Shown here: positions 15,653-24,171 of the stretch, piece after piece
Layout: the number at the start of each line of letters is the position of its first letter
How positions within the stretch are numbered: the stretch's first letter is position 1
Assembly (NCBI GenBank): GCA_017960545.1
Contig: JAGCYZ010000065.1
Location: 1-33,826, forward strand
Direction: 5' to 3'
DNA length: 33,826 bases
Source of the DNA: Bacteroidales bacterium
GTDB taxonomy: Bacteria > Bacteroidota > Bacteroidia > Bacteroidales > UBA932
Translations under genes and position numbers: made by a program
Notes under the pieces: model-generated
What the model saw: the letters and a program-made list of their open reading frames with translations, nothing else
Databases searched by the model: none
What the model was told of the DNA's origin: nothing

Positions 15653-16114
15653 ATGATCAGAAGGGCGGATAAAAACGACATCGGGAGCCTCATTGAACTG
15701 TTGCATCAGGTAGATATGGTGCATCACCGGATCCGTCCGGACCTCTTCAAGCCTCTCACAACCAAATATGACAAGAAGGAACTTGAAGCCCTGCTTGCCG
15801 ATGACCACAAGCCGGTATTCGTCTATGACGACGGGGAAGTGCTAGGGCACGCGTTCTGTCTGGTCACGGAGGTCAGGGACGACAAGCTTCTGCAAGACGT
15901 CAAGACATTGTACATAGACGATATCTGTGTGCACGAAAAGGCTCGCGGCAGGCACATAGGAAAATCCTTGTACGAGTACGTGCTTGATTACGCCCGCTCC
16001 ATAGGCTGCTACAACATCACCCTTAACGTCTGGGAAGGAAACCTCCCTGCGCTGTCTTTCTATAAAGGGGAGGGAATGAAAGTGCAAAAGACCACAATGG
16101 AAATTTTACTGTAA
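15653..16114 (+). CDS. GNAT family N-acetyltransferase
   Basis: A 153-residue single-domain GNAT. The acetyl-CoA loop is in IDDICVHEKARGRHIGKSLYEYVLDYAR, with the R-G-x-x-I-G pattern, and the C-terminus has the usual LNVWEGNLPALSFYKGEGMKVQKTTME. The start MIRRADKNDIGSLIELL is typical. The substrate is unknown. It follows dtd by 18 bases in the same direction. Confidence 0.9.
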   Translation: MIRRADKNDIGSLIELLHQVDMVHHRIRPDLFKPLTTKYDKKELEALLADDHKPVFVYDDGEVLGHAFCLVTEVRDDKLLQDVKTLYIDDICVHEKARGRHIGKSLYEYVLDYARSIGCYNITLNVWEGNLPALSFYKGEGMKVQKTTMEILL

Positions 16115-16122
16115 TTTCTTTG

Positions 16123-16130
16123 TATATTTG
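16123..16130 (+). promoter_or_regulatory. -7 element upstream of the hypothetical gene at 16175
   Basis: TATATTTG, full match, nine bases after the GNAT stop. The predicted leader is about 38 bases, longer than the other leaders in this window. Confidence 0.55.
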
Positions 16131-16174
16131 CCTATATAAGCAAGACATTAATAACAGAAACAAACTTCAACGAT

Positions 16175-16531
16175 ATGGCAAAATCAGTTAAGACAAAGCA
16201 GAGGTCTCCGGAAATTGAGATTATCTGGAAAGGCGAAGTCCCGGAAGCGACATATTTCAACCGTGACGGTTACAAGATTGTTGCAAAGGTCGAGAATGAA
16301 GGGTTTGTAATCACCCGTTTCGGCTGGGACGAGGATCCTGCCAAGGGGGAAAGCATGGTGGTTTCCGCCAAGGACACCCTCAAGCTCAAGGACAGCCTCC
16401 GCGTCAAGAACAATGACACCCTCCTCAGGGTTCTGGGAAAAAGATTTGCCCTCAAGGAGCCCCACAATACATACTTCAAGATCAAGACATCTCTTGAAAG
16501 AAGGGGCGTTCCTTACAAGATCGTAGGTTAA
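16175..16531 (+). CDS. Hypothetical protein, small basic
   Basis: A 118-residue protein I do not recognise. It is rich in lysine and acidic residues, with no signal peptide or membrane segment. The N-terminus MAKSVKTKQRSPEIEIIWKG looks flexible and basic. It is followed by a beta-rich middle (VITRFGWDEDPAKGESMVV) and a helical, basic end (FKIKTSLERRGVPYKIVG). The codon use looks like its neighbours, and the strong TATATTTG box upstream supports it as a real gene. Its stop codon abuts the stop of the convergent gene with no base between. Confidence 0.75.
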   Translation: MAKSVKTKQRSPEIEIIWKGEVPEATYFNRDGYKIVAKVENEGFVITRFGWDEDPAKGESMVVSAKDTLKLKDSLRVKNNDTLLRVLGKRFALKEPHNTYFKIKTSLERRGVPYKIVG

Positions 16532-16870
16532 TCAACCCATACGGGCATCGTTCAGCGGATGCTCCCAGTCCACACTTGCACCGTGTTCGGATGCAATGGC
16601 ATCAATTTCGTTTCTGAGTGAATCCAGGAATGCGGTTTCGCGTTTCTTGGATCTGCGGCCCGGTGCGCTGAATATCTCCTTCTCAAAATATGCGTCGTAG
16701 GATATGGCAAAATCCTCCGGATCGCGGTGAGGGAAGAAGGAGACAGCCACTTTGTATGAAATCATTCCCGCCTCTGAATCAGAGACAAGAAGGACGTGGG
16801 CACCCCGGCGCTCCACGCCGGAGAAAGTAGCCTGTGCTTTGAAGTACTGAGAATAAACGTTTATTTCCAT
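16532..16870 (-). CDS. Hypothetical protein
   Basis: A 112-residue protein of unknown family. It has a beta-rich first half (MEINVYSQYFKAQATFSGVE, then VLLVSDSEAGMISYKVAVSFFPHRD) and a helical, charged end (KKRETAFLDSLRNEIDAIASEHG). It has no signal peptide. It is the last gene of a three-gene minus-strand run (GNAT, PhzF-like, this gene), starting four bases after the PhzF-like stop. This tight spacing is the best evidence that it is expressed. Confidence 0.75.
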   Translation of the reverse strand: MEINVYSQYFKAQATFSGVERRGAHVLLVSDSEAGMISYKVAVSFFPHRDPEDFAISYDAYFEKEIFSAPGRRSKKRETAFLDSLRNEIDAIASEHGASVDWEHPLNDARMG

Positions 16871-16874
16871 AGTG

Positions 16875-17660
16875 TCATAGATCGAATGGGATTTCTCCCT
16901 TCATAAATAAAACGGCATTGCCGGTGATGAACACCCGCTGGCCTTGAATGCTGACACGCAGTACTCCGCCGCGGGCTGAGAGTTGCCTGGCCACCATCCT
17001 GGTCTTTCCAAGTTTCCCTGACCAAAGCGGGGTGAGATAAGTGTGGGCGCTGCCCGTGACAGGGTCCTCAGGGACATTCAGTTTGGGATAGAAACATCTG
17101 GAGACAAAATCGTACTCCCTTGATTCTGCTGTTATCACAAGTCCCCGTCCTTCCAGTTTACTCATAGCGTCAAAATCCGGGATCATTGATGCCAGGTCTT
17201 CCTGGGACTCTACCACAGCTATCAAGTCTCCGCCATCATAATAAGCCTCTTTGGCCAGCCCGTTGGTGGCATCAAGTATATCCCGGGTGACAGGTATTTC
17301 CTTATATGCCCCTTTGGGGAAATCCATAGTGTAACCGTCGGGCCCGGGTTTGACGATCAGTTGCCCGCTCAGGGTATGGAAGTGCATCTCCGCAACATCG
17401 GGGTCGATGAAAGAGTGCAGGATGAACGATGTAGCCAGAGTGGCGTGTCCGCAAAGCTCAACCTCTCCGCCGGGCGTGAACCATTTGAGGTCGTACTCTC
17501 CCTTCCCGCGTCTGACCACAAAGGCAGTTTCAGAGTAATTGTTCTCGATGGCAATTGCCTGCATCAGTTCCGGGGAAGGCATCTCACGGCAGGGGAGCAC
17601 AGCCGCAGGGTTTCCTGTGAACAGTTTGTCCGTGAAAGCATCAGCAATGTATTGAATCAT
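16875..17660 (-). CDS. PhzF-family isomerase
   Basis: A 261-residue member of the PhzF/diaminopimelate-epimerase fold. MIQYIADAFTDKLFTGNPAAVLPC is the typical start. Glu44 in NNYSETAFVV is the catalytic acid of the family. FTPGGEVELCGHATLA and LNVPEDPVTGSAHTYLTPLW complete the active site. No other phenazine genes are present, so this is the general PhzF-like type of unknown substrate. The gene starts 11 bases after the GNAT stop. Confidence 0.93.
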   Translation of the reverse strand: MIQYIADAFTDKLFTGNPAAVLPCREMPSPELMQAIAIENNYSETAFVVRRGKGEYDLKWFTPGGEVELCGHATLATSFILHSFIDPDVAEMHFHTLSGQLIVKPGPDGYTMDFPKGAYKEIPVTRDILDATNGLAKEAYYDGGDLIAVVESQEDLASMIPDFDAMSKLEGRGLVITAESREYDFVSRCFYPKLNVPEDPVTGSAHTYLTPLWSGKLGKTRMVARQLSARGGVLRVSIQGQRVFITGNAVLFMKGEIPFDL

Positions 17661-17671
17661 AATTAAAGACT

Positions 17672-18166
17672 TTATTGGAGGTTATCCGTTGACAAGACGA
17701 AACGTTTCAGGGCAGGCTCGTCAAGGCGCTGTACCGTCCAGTCAGAAAGAGGCCTGGCCCCTATGGAACGATAGATATTGAGGGCGGATTCGTTCCAGTC
17801 CAGGCAAATCCATTCCATACGGCCGCAATCCCTTTGAACGGCAAGTTCCGCCACATATTTCAGAAGGGCCTTTCCGTAGCCAAGTCCGCGTTTTTCCGGG
17901 AGTATGAACAAGTCTTCCAGGTACATCCCCTTCTTGCCCACAAATGTGGAGAAATTGTGGAAGAAAAGCGCGAAACCAACTACCGTTCCTTCTTCCTCTC
18001 CAAATACCACTTCGGCGGAATGCTCTTCAAAGAGGGAATGGCGGATTGTGGCTTCGTCCGCAACTACGTCTTGTGCACATTTCTCATATACAGCAAGTTT
18101 CCTGATAAAGTCCAGTACCAGGCCGGCCTCGCCGGGCCTTGCAGGACGTATGTTGAATGCTTTCAT
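17672..18166 (-). CDS. GNAT acetyltransferase, diamine-acetyltransferase-like
   Basis: A 164-residue GNAT resembling the spermidine/diamine acetyltransferase group. RPARPGEAGLVLDFIRKLAVYEK is the N-terminal core. FHNFSTFVGKKGMYLEDLFILPEKRGLGYGKALL holds the acetyl-CoA loop (R-G-x-G-x-G). CLDWNESALNIYRSIGARPLSDWTVQRL is the conserved end. The actual substrate is not known. It is the first gene of the three-gene minus-strand run and is divergent from the alpha/beta hydrolase at 18258. Confidence 0.9.
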   Translation of the reverse strand: MKAFNIRPARPGEAGLVLDFIRKLAVYEKCAQDVVADEATIRHSLFEEHSAEVVFGEEEGTVVGFALFFHNFSTFVGKKGMYLEDLFILPEKRGLGYGKALLKYVAELAVQRDCGRMEWICLDWNESALNIYRSIGARPLSDWTVQRLDEPALKRFVLSTDNLQ

Positions 18167-18243
18167 ATAATTGGCTGGATCTTCAATTATGGTGAAAATA
18201 CAACTATTTATACAGAAAAGGAAAGATATTTACATTTTATGAG

Positions 18244-18251
18244 CATATTTG
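18244..18251 (+). promoter_or_regulatory. -7-like element at the alpha/beta hydrolase start
   Basis: CATATTTG matches TAnnTTTG except for the first base. It ends six bases before the ATG at 18258, which would give a leaderless transcript if used. Confidence 0.35.
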
Positions 18252-18257
18252 CTTTGT

Positions 18258-19094
18258 ATGAGACGAACAATTCTTTGTGCAATCACAGCTCTTCTGAGCA
18301 TTTTCTCACTTATGGCCAGGGAGTATGAGGTAAAGGGACCGGAAGGCGGAATAGCCTTCAAGATAAGCCTCCCTGAGGGGTTTGACGCCACCACAGACCA
18401 TTGCCCTATGGTCATCCTTATGCACGGTATATTCTCAAGCAAGGATTACAACCCAATGCCCGCCCTTGCAAAAGGTCTGGCAAAAGAGGGAATCGCATCC
18501 ATCCGCTTTGACTTTGACGGTCACGGAAAGAGCGAGGGAAGGATGCAGGATATGACCATTGAAAAGGAACTTGCCGATGCCAGGGCCGTATGGGAATATG
18601 TCAAGTCATTGCCCTACGTACAAGGGATAGGACTTCTTGGCCATTCCCAAGGAGGAGTAGTCTCCTCTATGACAGCAGGACGCCTGGCTGCGGAAGGAAA
18701 GGCTCCGGACGGTCTTGTGCTGATCGCCCCCGGGTCGGTGATCAAGGAAGCCTGCCAGGGCGGAAAGTTCTTCAGCGCCCGTTTCGATCCCAAGGATCCG
18801 CCCGAGTTCATACGTTGCTGGGGCTTTATGAAGCTGGGAAGGGAATACCTTCTCACTACCCAGCAACTTGACATCTATGGTACTGCGGCCGCTTTCAACG
18901 GTCCCGTGAGGATCCTCCACGGGACTCGGGACAGCATAGTTCCAATGTGGTGCAGCGAAAAGTTCAAGGAGACTTACGGAGACTCTTCTGAATTAGTGGT
19001 CGTGGAAGGGGAGAACCATACCATAACCAATAAACGTAAAGAAGTGACAGCCTCCGTAGTCAGCTTTTTCAAGAGCGTCTGGCAGAACCTTTGA
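18258..19094 (+). CDS. Alpha/beta hydrolase, exported
   Basis: A 278-residue hydrolase. The ATG at 18258 gives a signal peptide (MRRTILCAITALLSIFSLMA, cleaved near residue 20); an upstream TTG at 18249 is less likely. Catalytic residues are visible: Ser130 in LLGHSQGG, Asp in HGTRDSIVP and His in EGENHTITN. The oxyanion region is LMHGIFSSKDYNP. It resembles cinnamoyl-ester or other short-chain esterases of the serine aminopeptidase-like group, and no substrate can be fixed. Its last 26 bases overlap the convergent acyltransferase gene. Confidence 0.88.
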   Translation: MRRTILCAITALLSIFSLMAREYEVKGPEGGIAFKISLPEGFDATTDHCPMVILMHGIFSSKDYNPMPALAKGLAKEGIASIRFDFDGHGKSEGRMQDMTIEKELADARAVWEYVKSLPYVQGIGLLGHSQGGVVSSMTAGRLAAEGKAPDGLVLIAPGSVIKEACQGGKFFSARFDPKDPPEFIRCWGFMKLGREYLLTTQQLDIYGTAAAFNGPVRILHGTRDSIVPMWCSEKFKETYGDSSELVVVEGENHTITNKRKEVTASVVSFFKSVWQNL

Positions 19095-20238
19095 GCCAAT
19101 GCTCCTTGAGCCAGTTGCGTACAGGTTCGTCATAGAGCTTCAGGCACGCCCAGGCTACCCCAATGCACATAAGTACGGTGACGACACCCACGAAAACGTG
19201 AGTGCCCACCGGGGCGTCCATATGGTTTTCCGCCCAGCTGAAGTGCATATACAGGATGGGATAGTGGGTGATGTAGAGCGGGAACGAAAGCTGGCCTACA
19301 AAAGTACATATCTTTGTCGCACGCCTGCCCTGCAGCTTGCTGCCAGCTCCTATCGAAAGGATGACAGGGAAGAGCAGCAGGATGCAGCAGAGTTCGAAGA
19401 TGCCTTCGGCAAGAGGGCTCAGGCCGGTAAGCATAGGAGTGGAAACCATTACGATAATAAGCAGCGAAGCCACTCCAAAGCCTCCCTTGATTGAGATAAA
19501 ACGCCCGATGCGTGAAAGCAGCAGTCCCATTGTAAACGGGAACATCAGGCGTACCATGGCGCGGTAGATATGCTCGGGGTTGCATATGAAACCGCCGTTT
19601 ATGGTGTACTGGAAATTTGCATCGGTCAGATTACCCCACAAGTTGAGCTGCAGGCACAGATCGGCAGTAAGCAGGGCACAGAAAGCGACAATCACACCCA
19701 GCCAAACCTTGCCCGTCTTACGCAGGAAGAGGGCGTACAGGATGTTGGCCACATATTCGTACATCAGCGTCCAGATGGGGCCGTTGATACTGGTAAGTTC
19801 GCCCCAGCCCCTGATGTCCATCGAGCTGGGCAGCGGTATAAGCAGTATCAGCAGCAATGCCTGGAGCAGCACCATATACCAGGGCGCGGAATCTATCAGA
19901 TCGAAGGTAGGGCCACCAGAATAGTAGAAGAAACAAATACCTATCAGCACGCCCATCACTACCATAGGATGCAACCTGGTGAGGCGGCGTTTGAAGAATC
20001 CCCAGATGGTCATCTTGTCCCAACGGTCGTCATAGGCATAGCCAATAACCAGTCCGCTCAGGGCAAAGAAGAAATCTACCGACATAAATCCGTGCGGCAT
20101 CACCCACCTGGAAATAGCCGCAGGATAACACTCCATTATGTGAAACATCACCACGCCCAGGGCCGCAACGCCCCTGAGACCGTCAAGTATCTCGTAACGG
20201 GGCTTGGACTCCAGATAGGTATTCGTTTTGGCTTTCAT
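19069..20238 (-). CDS. Acyltransferase family 3 (membrane O-acyltransferase)
   Basis: A 389-residue inner-membrane protein with about ten hydrophobic helices. The family signature is DGLRGVAALGVVMFHIMEC, where the His is the conserved catalytic residue, followed by VDFFFALSGLVIGYAYDD. Such proteins transfer acyl, often acetyl, groups onto sugars of surface polysaccharide or peptidoglycan. I use the ATG at 20238 (MKAKTNTYLES). A start at 20316 would overlap the GH3 gene by 68 bases and adds a poorly matching N-terminus. The gene lies ten bases after the GH3 stop and is probably cotranscribed. Its end overlaps the plus-strand hydrolase. Confidence 0.88.
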   Translation of the reverse strand: MKAKTNTYLESKPRYEILDGLRGVAALGVVMFHIMECYPAAISRWVMPHGFMSVDFFFALSGLVIGYAYDDRWDKMTIWGFFKRRLTRLHPMVVMGVLIGICFFYYSGGPTFDLIDSAPWYMVLLQALLLILLIPLPSSMDIRGWGELTSINGPIWTLMYEYVANILYALFLRKTGKVWLGVIVAFCALLTADLCLQLNLWGNLTDANFQYTINGGFICNPEHIYRAMVRLMFPFTMGLLLSRIGRFISIKGGFGVASLLIIVMVSTPMLTGLSPLAEGIFELCCILLLFPVILSIGAGSKLQGRRATKICTFVGQLSFPLYITHYPILYMHFSWAENHMDAPVGTHVFVGVVTVLMCIGVAWACLKLYDEPVRNWLKEHWLKGSARRS

Positions 20239-20248
20239 CTCAGTGATA

Positions 20249-22528
20249 TTACAGTTTCTGAACAGGCTGTTTGGGGGCCAGGACATCGTGGGCGGGCCAG
20301 CTCTTTCCCTGGGCAAGGGTGAAAGGAACTGTCTGGCGCAGGTCGCGTGAGCTGGCGCCGAAGGCTATTGCGTACTCTCCGGCAGCGGCCTCCCAGGCCG
20401 AGCTGCCTTCGTTGAAGGATGCAAGGCTGTAGGCGTCCACTTTCATTGTCACCACCTCGCTCTGGCCAGGCTGCAGCTCACGCGTCTTGGCATAAGCCTT
20501 GAGCTCGCGCACAGGCTTGTCCAAGCCGCCCGCAGGGGCGCTCACGTACAGCTGCACGACCTCCTTTCCTGCCACATTACCTGTGTTAGTCACCTTCACG
20601 CTGGCTTCCAAGCCGTCTCCGGATGCCTTGACGGCAGGATCTGAATACTCGAATGTGGTGTAACTGAGTCCGAATCCAAAGGGGTAGGAGACATCCAGTC
20701 CTTTCTTGTCAAACCAGCGGTAACCCACATAGATGTCTTCGGCATAGACGGTCCTGTCCACGTCTTTCTGCCCTATGTCCACGCGGCGATTGGTGAAATA
20801 TACGCCAGTGTCAGAGTCAATGGGGAAGTTTGCGGAAGAGCCGGCATCCATCAGGTCCACAGGGAAAGTCATTGGCAGACGGCCGGAAGGGCTCTGCTTG
20901 CCTGTGAGGATGTCCGTCACGGAGTTGCCTCCTTCCTGGCCGGCCTGCCAAGCCAGCAGCACGGCATCGGGAATGTTCTTCCAGGAGGCCGTCTCTATTA
21001 CGCCTCCAACGTTCAGCACAACTATCACCTTCTTTCCGGCGCGGTGGAAAGCGGCGGTCACGTCATTGAGAATCTTGCGCTCTTTATCGGACAAGGAGAA
21101 ATCCGCCCTGGTGCGGTCGAAGAATTCACCGGAGTTGCGTCCGAAAGTGATGATTGCCAGGTCGTTATTCCTTGCGGAAGCGGCAAGCTCGCTTGCGGAG
21201 AGGTCCAGTTCGGAGGGGCGGGGAACGGGATAGAAATCAGCGGAGCCGTCCTTTGGCAGCGAAGCCTTGTAAGCGGCCAGCTCATCGGCTATATGTTTCA
21301 GGTAAACATCTTTCTTGCTCTCGTCCACGGTGAAGCCTGCATTCTTCAAGCCGTCCAGCAGGGACACGGTGTAGGCCCGGTTCACGTTACCGGATCCGGT
21401 GCCACCGGGAATGAAATCGTAGGAAGTGCATCCGAACAGGGCCACCTTGCCTGCTCCCTTGAGAGGGAGGACTCCCTTGTTCTCAAGCAGCACCATTCCT
21501 TCCAGGGCACTCTGGCGAGTTACGGCCGCGTGGGCCACCAGGTCCGGATTGTTGCCAAAGGCGTATCCCTTGGCCTTGGGGCTGCGGAGCACGAGCTCGA
21601 GACATCGGCGGACACATACGTCCAACTGGGCCTCTGAGAGAGAGCCGTCCTTCAGGGCAGCCATTATCTGCTCATACTGGAGGTCGGTACCAGGCTGGAG
21701 CATATCGTTTCCGGCGGCAATCTGTGCTGCGCCGTCGTCACCGCTGAACCAGTCGGTCATCACGGCGCCCTTGAAGCTCCATTCATCGCGCAGGACGGTG
21801 GTTACCAGGTCATAGCTCTGGGATGTATAGGTGCCGTTTATCTTGTTGTAGGAGGTCATCACCGTCCAGGGTTCTGCTTCCTTTACAGTGATCTCAAACC
21901 CTTTCAGGTAAATCTCGCGCTGTGCGCGGCGGCTGATCACCGCATCGTTGCCGGTGCGGTTGGTCTCCTGGTTGTTATATGCGAAATGCTTGATGGCGGT
22001 TCCGACATCGTTCTTCTGGACGCCACGCACGTATGCGGCGGCTGTCTTTCCGGCAACAACGGGATCTTCCGAGTAATACTCGAAATTGCGGCCGTTGAGC
22101 GGATGGCGATGGATGTTCAGCGCCGGGGCCAGATACACATCGGCGCCGTATTCGTGCACTTCCTGGCCCATCGCAAAGCCAACCTGTTCAACAAGTTCCT
22201 GGTTCCAGGTGGATGCAAGCAAGGTTGCGATAGGGAAGTGGGTGCAGTAGTATGTATTTGCATCGCCCTCACGGACAGGCTCTATGCGAAGGCCGGCAGG
22301 ACCGTCCGCCAGCACTATGGACGGGATGCCGAGCCGCTCTATGGAATAGGTTGTTCCGGCCGCGCCGGGAACTATGGTTTCAGAGGTGCCTATCAGGAAA
22401 TGGACTTTTTCCTCGAGGGTCATCGCCTTCAGGACCTTGTCCAGGGAAGATTTTCCCAACTGTGGGTTCCCGCTCTGGCAGGCGGCGAGGAGCGCTGCGG
22501 AGGAAAGGATTAAGAGTGCCTTTTTCAT
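20249..22528 (-). CDS. GH3 family beta-glycosidase, lipoprotein
   Basis: A 759-residue lipoprotein (lipobox LLAAC, Cys17). Residues ~30-330 are the GH3 TIM barrel, with LADGPAGLRIEP, AIKHFAYNNQETNR (the K-H motif) and AVMTDWFSGDD, where Asp259 is the nucleophile. Residues ~340-620 are the second domain, with FLxGxx-like GGTGSGNVNRAYTVSL and a GQEGGNSVTDILTGKQSPSGRLP segment. A fibronectin-III-like domain (ELKAYAKTRELQPGQ) ends the protein. Beta-glucosidase is the most likely activity. It has a TTTG-N20-TATTTTTG promoter on the minus strand and is divergent from the esterase operon. Confidence 0.93.
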   Translation of the reverse strand: MKKALLILSSAALLAACQSGNPQLGKSSLDKVLKAMTLEEKVHFLIGTSETIVPGAAGTTYSIERLGIPSIVLADGPAGLRIEPVREGDANTYYCTHFPIATLLASTWNQELVEQVGFAMGQEVHEYGADVYLAPALNIHRHPLNGRNFEYYSEDPVVAGKTAAAYVRGVQKNDVGTAIKHFAYNNQETNRTGNDAVISRRAQREIYLKGFEITVKEAEPWTVMTSYNKINGTYTSQSYDLVTTVLRDEWSFKGAVMTDWFSGDDGAAQIAAGNDMLQPGTDLQYEQIMAALKDGSLSEAQLDVCVRRCLELVLRSPKAKGYAFGNNPDLVAHAAVTRQSALEGMVLLENKGVLPLKGAGKVALFGCTSYDFIPGGTGSGNVNRAYTVSLLDGLKNAGFTVDESKKDVYLKHIADELAAYKASLPKDGSADFYPVPRPSELDLSASELAASARNNDLAIITFGRNSGEFFDRTRADFSLSDKERKILNDVTAAFHRAGKKVIVVLNVGGVIETASWKNIPDAVLLAWQAGQEGGNSVTDILTGKQSPSGRLPMTFPVDLMDAGSSANFPIDSDTGVYFTNRRVDIGQKDVDRTVYAEDIYVGYRWFDKKGLDVSYPFGFGLSYTTFEYSDPAVKASGDGLEASVKVTNTGNVAGKEVVQLYVSAPAGGLDKPVRELKAYAKTRELQPGQSEVVTMKVDAYSLASFNEGSSAWEAAAGEYAIAFGASSRDLRQTVPFTLAQGKSWPAHDVLAPKQPVQKL

Positions 22529-22565
22529 ATCGGTATTTGGGGGATTACTTTATGTATTTATTATT

Positions 22566-22597
22566 CAAAAATAGTAATAAATAAACTTCCAGTCAAA
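22566..22597 (-). promoter_or_regulatory. Promoter of the GH3-acyltransferase operon
   Basis: On the minus strand, TTTG (22594-22597) and TATTTTTG (22566-22573) are 20 bases apart, nearly the ideal spacing. The leader is about 30 bases. It lies beside the opposite-facing promoter of the esterase operon. Confidence 0.6.
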
Positions 22598-22622
22598 TTA
22601 ACTATTAATCAGTATAAATCCG

Positions 22623-22630
22623 TAAATTTG
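22623..22630 (+). promoter_or_regulatory. -7 element of the esterase-GH32 operon
   Basis: TAAATTTG, full match to TAnnTTTG, with a predicted leader of about 35 bases to the ATG at 22672. No TTTG is seen at the standard -33 distance, which could mean an activator is needed. Confidence 0.5.
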
Positions 22631-22671
22631 TTAGGACAGGGAGGAATTTAGTCTTTTGGAAACACCATACT

Positions 22672-24171
22672 ATGAAAAGAATCTATTATTTATTTGCAAT
22701 CGTCTTCTCGCTGGCTGCGTGCGCCTGCAACTCAGACCCTATGGTGGTCAAGACCACAAAGGGCAAGGTGCAGGGCGTGATTGAAGAAGGCACTATCGCA
22801 TTCAAGGGCATCCCTTATGCTAAGATAGAGCGCTTCATGCCTCCTATGGAAACAGATCCCTGGGATACCGTAATGGTCTGTGACAAATACGGCCCGTACG
22901 CTATGCAGGCCGGAGGCTTTCCCGGAGCGGTAATGTCCGAAGAGAACACCTGTACGCTCAACGTCTGGACAAAGGACACTAAATCCAAAAAGCCGGTTAT
23001 GCTCTGGATCCACGGCGGCGGATACGCCACCGGCCACTCCTCCTGGAACCCGGGCTACGGCCTGGCACAGAAGGACGTGGTGTTCGTGAGCCTCAATCAC
23101 CGTCTGAACATCCTGGGATATCTGGACCTTTCTTCGTTCGGAGAAAAGTACAAGTATTCCGGCAACGTGGGAGAGCTTGATATCGTGGCCGCCCTTGAGT
23201 GGATACGTGACAATATCAAGCGCTTTGGCGGCGATCCAAATAACGTAACCATTATGGGTCACTCCGGAGGCGGTGGCAAGGTGGGATCCATTATGTGTAT
23301 GCCTTCGGCCAGGGGACTCTTCCACAAAGCCATCGTATATAGCGGCGTTATCGTAGGCACCAACACCACGGCCACTTCCAGCAAGCTGGGAGAAGCCGTA
23401 GTGAAGGAGCTTGGCCTCACCGCCGCAGACATCGACAAGATCCAAACCGTACCCTACGACGTGCTCAACGATGCCGGGCGCAGGGCCACGGCAGGCCTCC
23501 AGGGTATTTCCGGCGGCTTCGCGCCCACTATGGACGGCGAAGTGATAGTCTCCCAGCCCTTCACCCCCGGTTTCGCCGACTTCTCAAAGAACATCCCCAT
23601 CATAATAGGTTCCACCCTTAACGAGATGGGCGCGAACTTCTACAACAGGGAAGTCACCCTGGATGAGGCCAAGGCCATCCTTGCCCCCACTTTCGGCGAC
23701 GATACAGACGCCTTCATCGAGGCCTATTTCCAGGCCTGGCCGGACGGCTCGCTGCAGGATATGCTGTCGCAAGACCGCATATTCCGCCACAGCAGCGTAG
23801 TATCCTGCCGCGGCATCAACGCCCAGGGAGGGGCTCCTGTCTGGAACTACCTGTTCGCCTGGCAAAAGCCCACCGACAATTATTCCGCCCACGGCGACGA
23901 GCTGCCTTTCTTTTTCAATGCAATTGAAGCCGAGAAGCGCAAAGTGCCCGAAATCACCCCCGAAGTGGCTCATATGAGAGACGTGATGAGCGACTACTGG
24001 GTGAACTTCGCCTACACGGGCAATCCCAACGGCGAAGGCCTTCCCGTATGGCATTCCTTTGCCGAGGCGGACGAGCCTTGTATGATCTTCGACGACAAGA
24101 TAGAAGAGCGCCAGGCATTCGACAAGCGTATGCAGGAACTTATCCATAACCATCAAGGAGGCAGAAGATGA
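22672..24171 (+). CDS. Type B carboxylesterase-like lipoprotein
   Basis: A 499-residue carboxylesterase/cholinesterase-fold lipoprotein (lipobox SLAAC, Cys17). KGKVQGVIEEGTIAFKGIPYAKIERF is the classic N-terminus, CTLNVWTKD matches the EDCLxLNV motif, and PVMLWIHGGGY is the oxyanion hole. The nucleophile lies in IMGHSGGGGK, Ser198. Most family members have GESAGG here, so the elbow is divergent. It is the first gene of a tightly packed operon. The stop overlaps the next start (ATGA, 24168-24171). It probably removes acyl or aryl groups from a sugar, inferred from the GH32 gene downstream. Confidence 0.9.
   Translation: MKRIYYLFAIVFSLAACACNSDPMVVKTTKGKVQGVIEEGTIAFKGIPYAKIERFMPPMETDPWDTVMVCDKYGPYAMQAGGFPGAVMSEENTCTLNVWTKDTKSKKPVMLWIHGGGYATGHSSWNPGYGLAQKDVVFVSLNHRLNILGYLDLSSFGEKYKYSGNVGELDIVAALEWIRDNIKRFGGDPNNVTIMGHSGGGGKVGSIMCMPSARGLFHKAIVYSGVIVGTNTTATSSKLGEAVVKELGLTAADIDKIQTVPYDVLNDAGRRATAGLQGISGGFAPTMDGEVIVSQPFTPGFADFSKNIPIIIGSTLNEMGANFYNREVTLDEAKAILAPTFGDDTDAFIEAYFQAWPDGSLQDMLSQDRIFRHSSVVSCRGINAQGGAPVWNYLFAWQKPTDNYSAHGDELPFFFNAIEAEKRKVPEITPEVAHMRDVMSDYWVNFAYTGNPNGEGLPVWHSFAEADEPCMIFDDKIEERQAFDKRMQELIHNHQGGRR

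Noticed and set aside
16875-17660. Phenazine biosynthesis
   Set aside because: Only a PhzF-fold gene is present with no other phz gene, so it is the general isomerase-like family.
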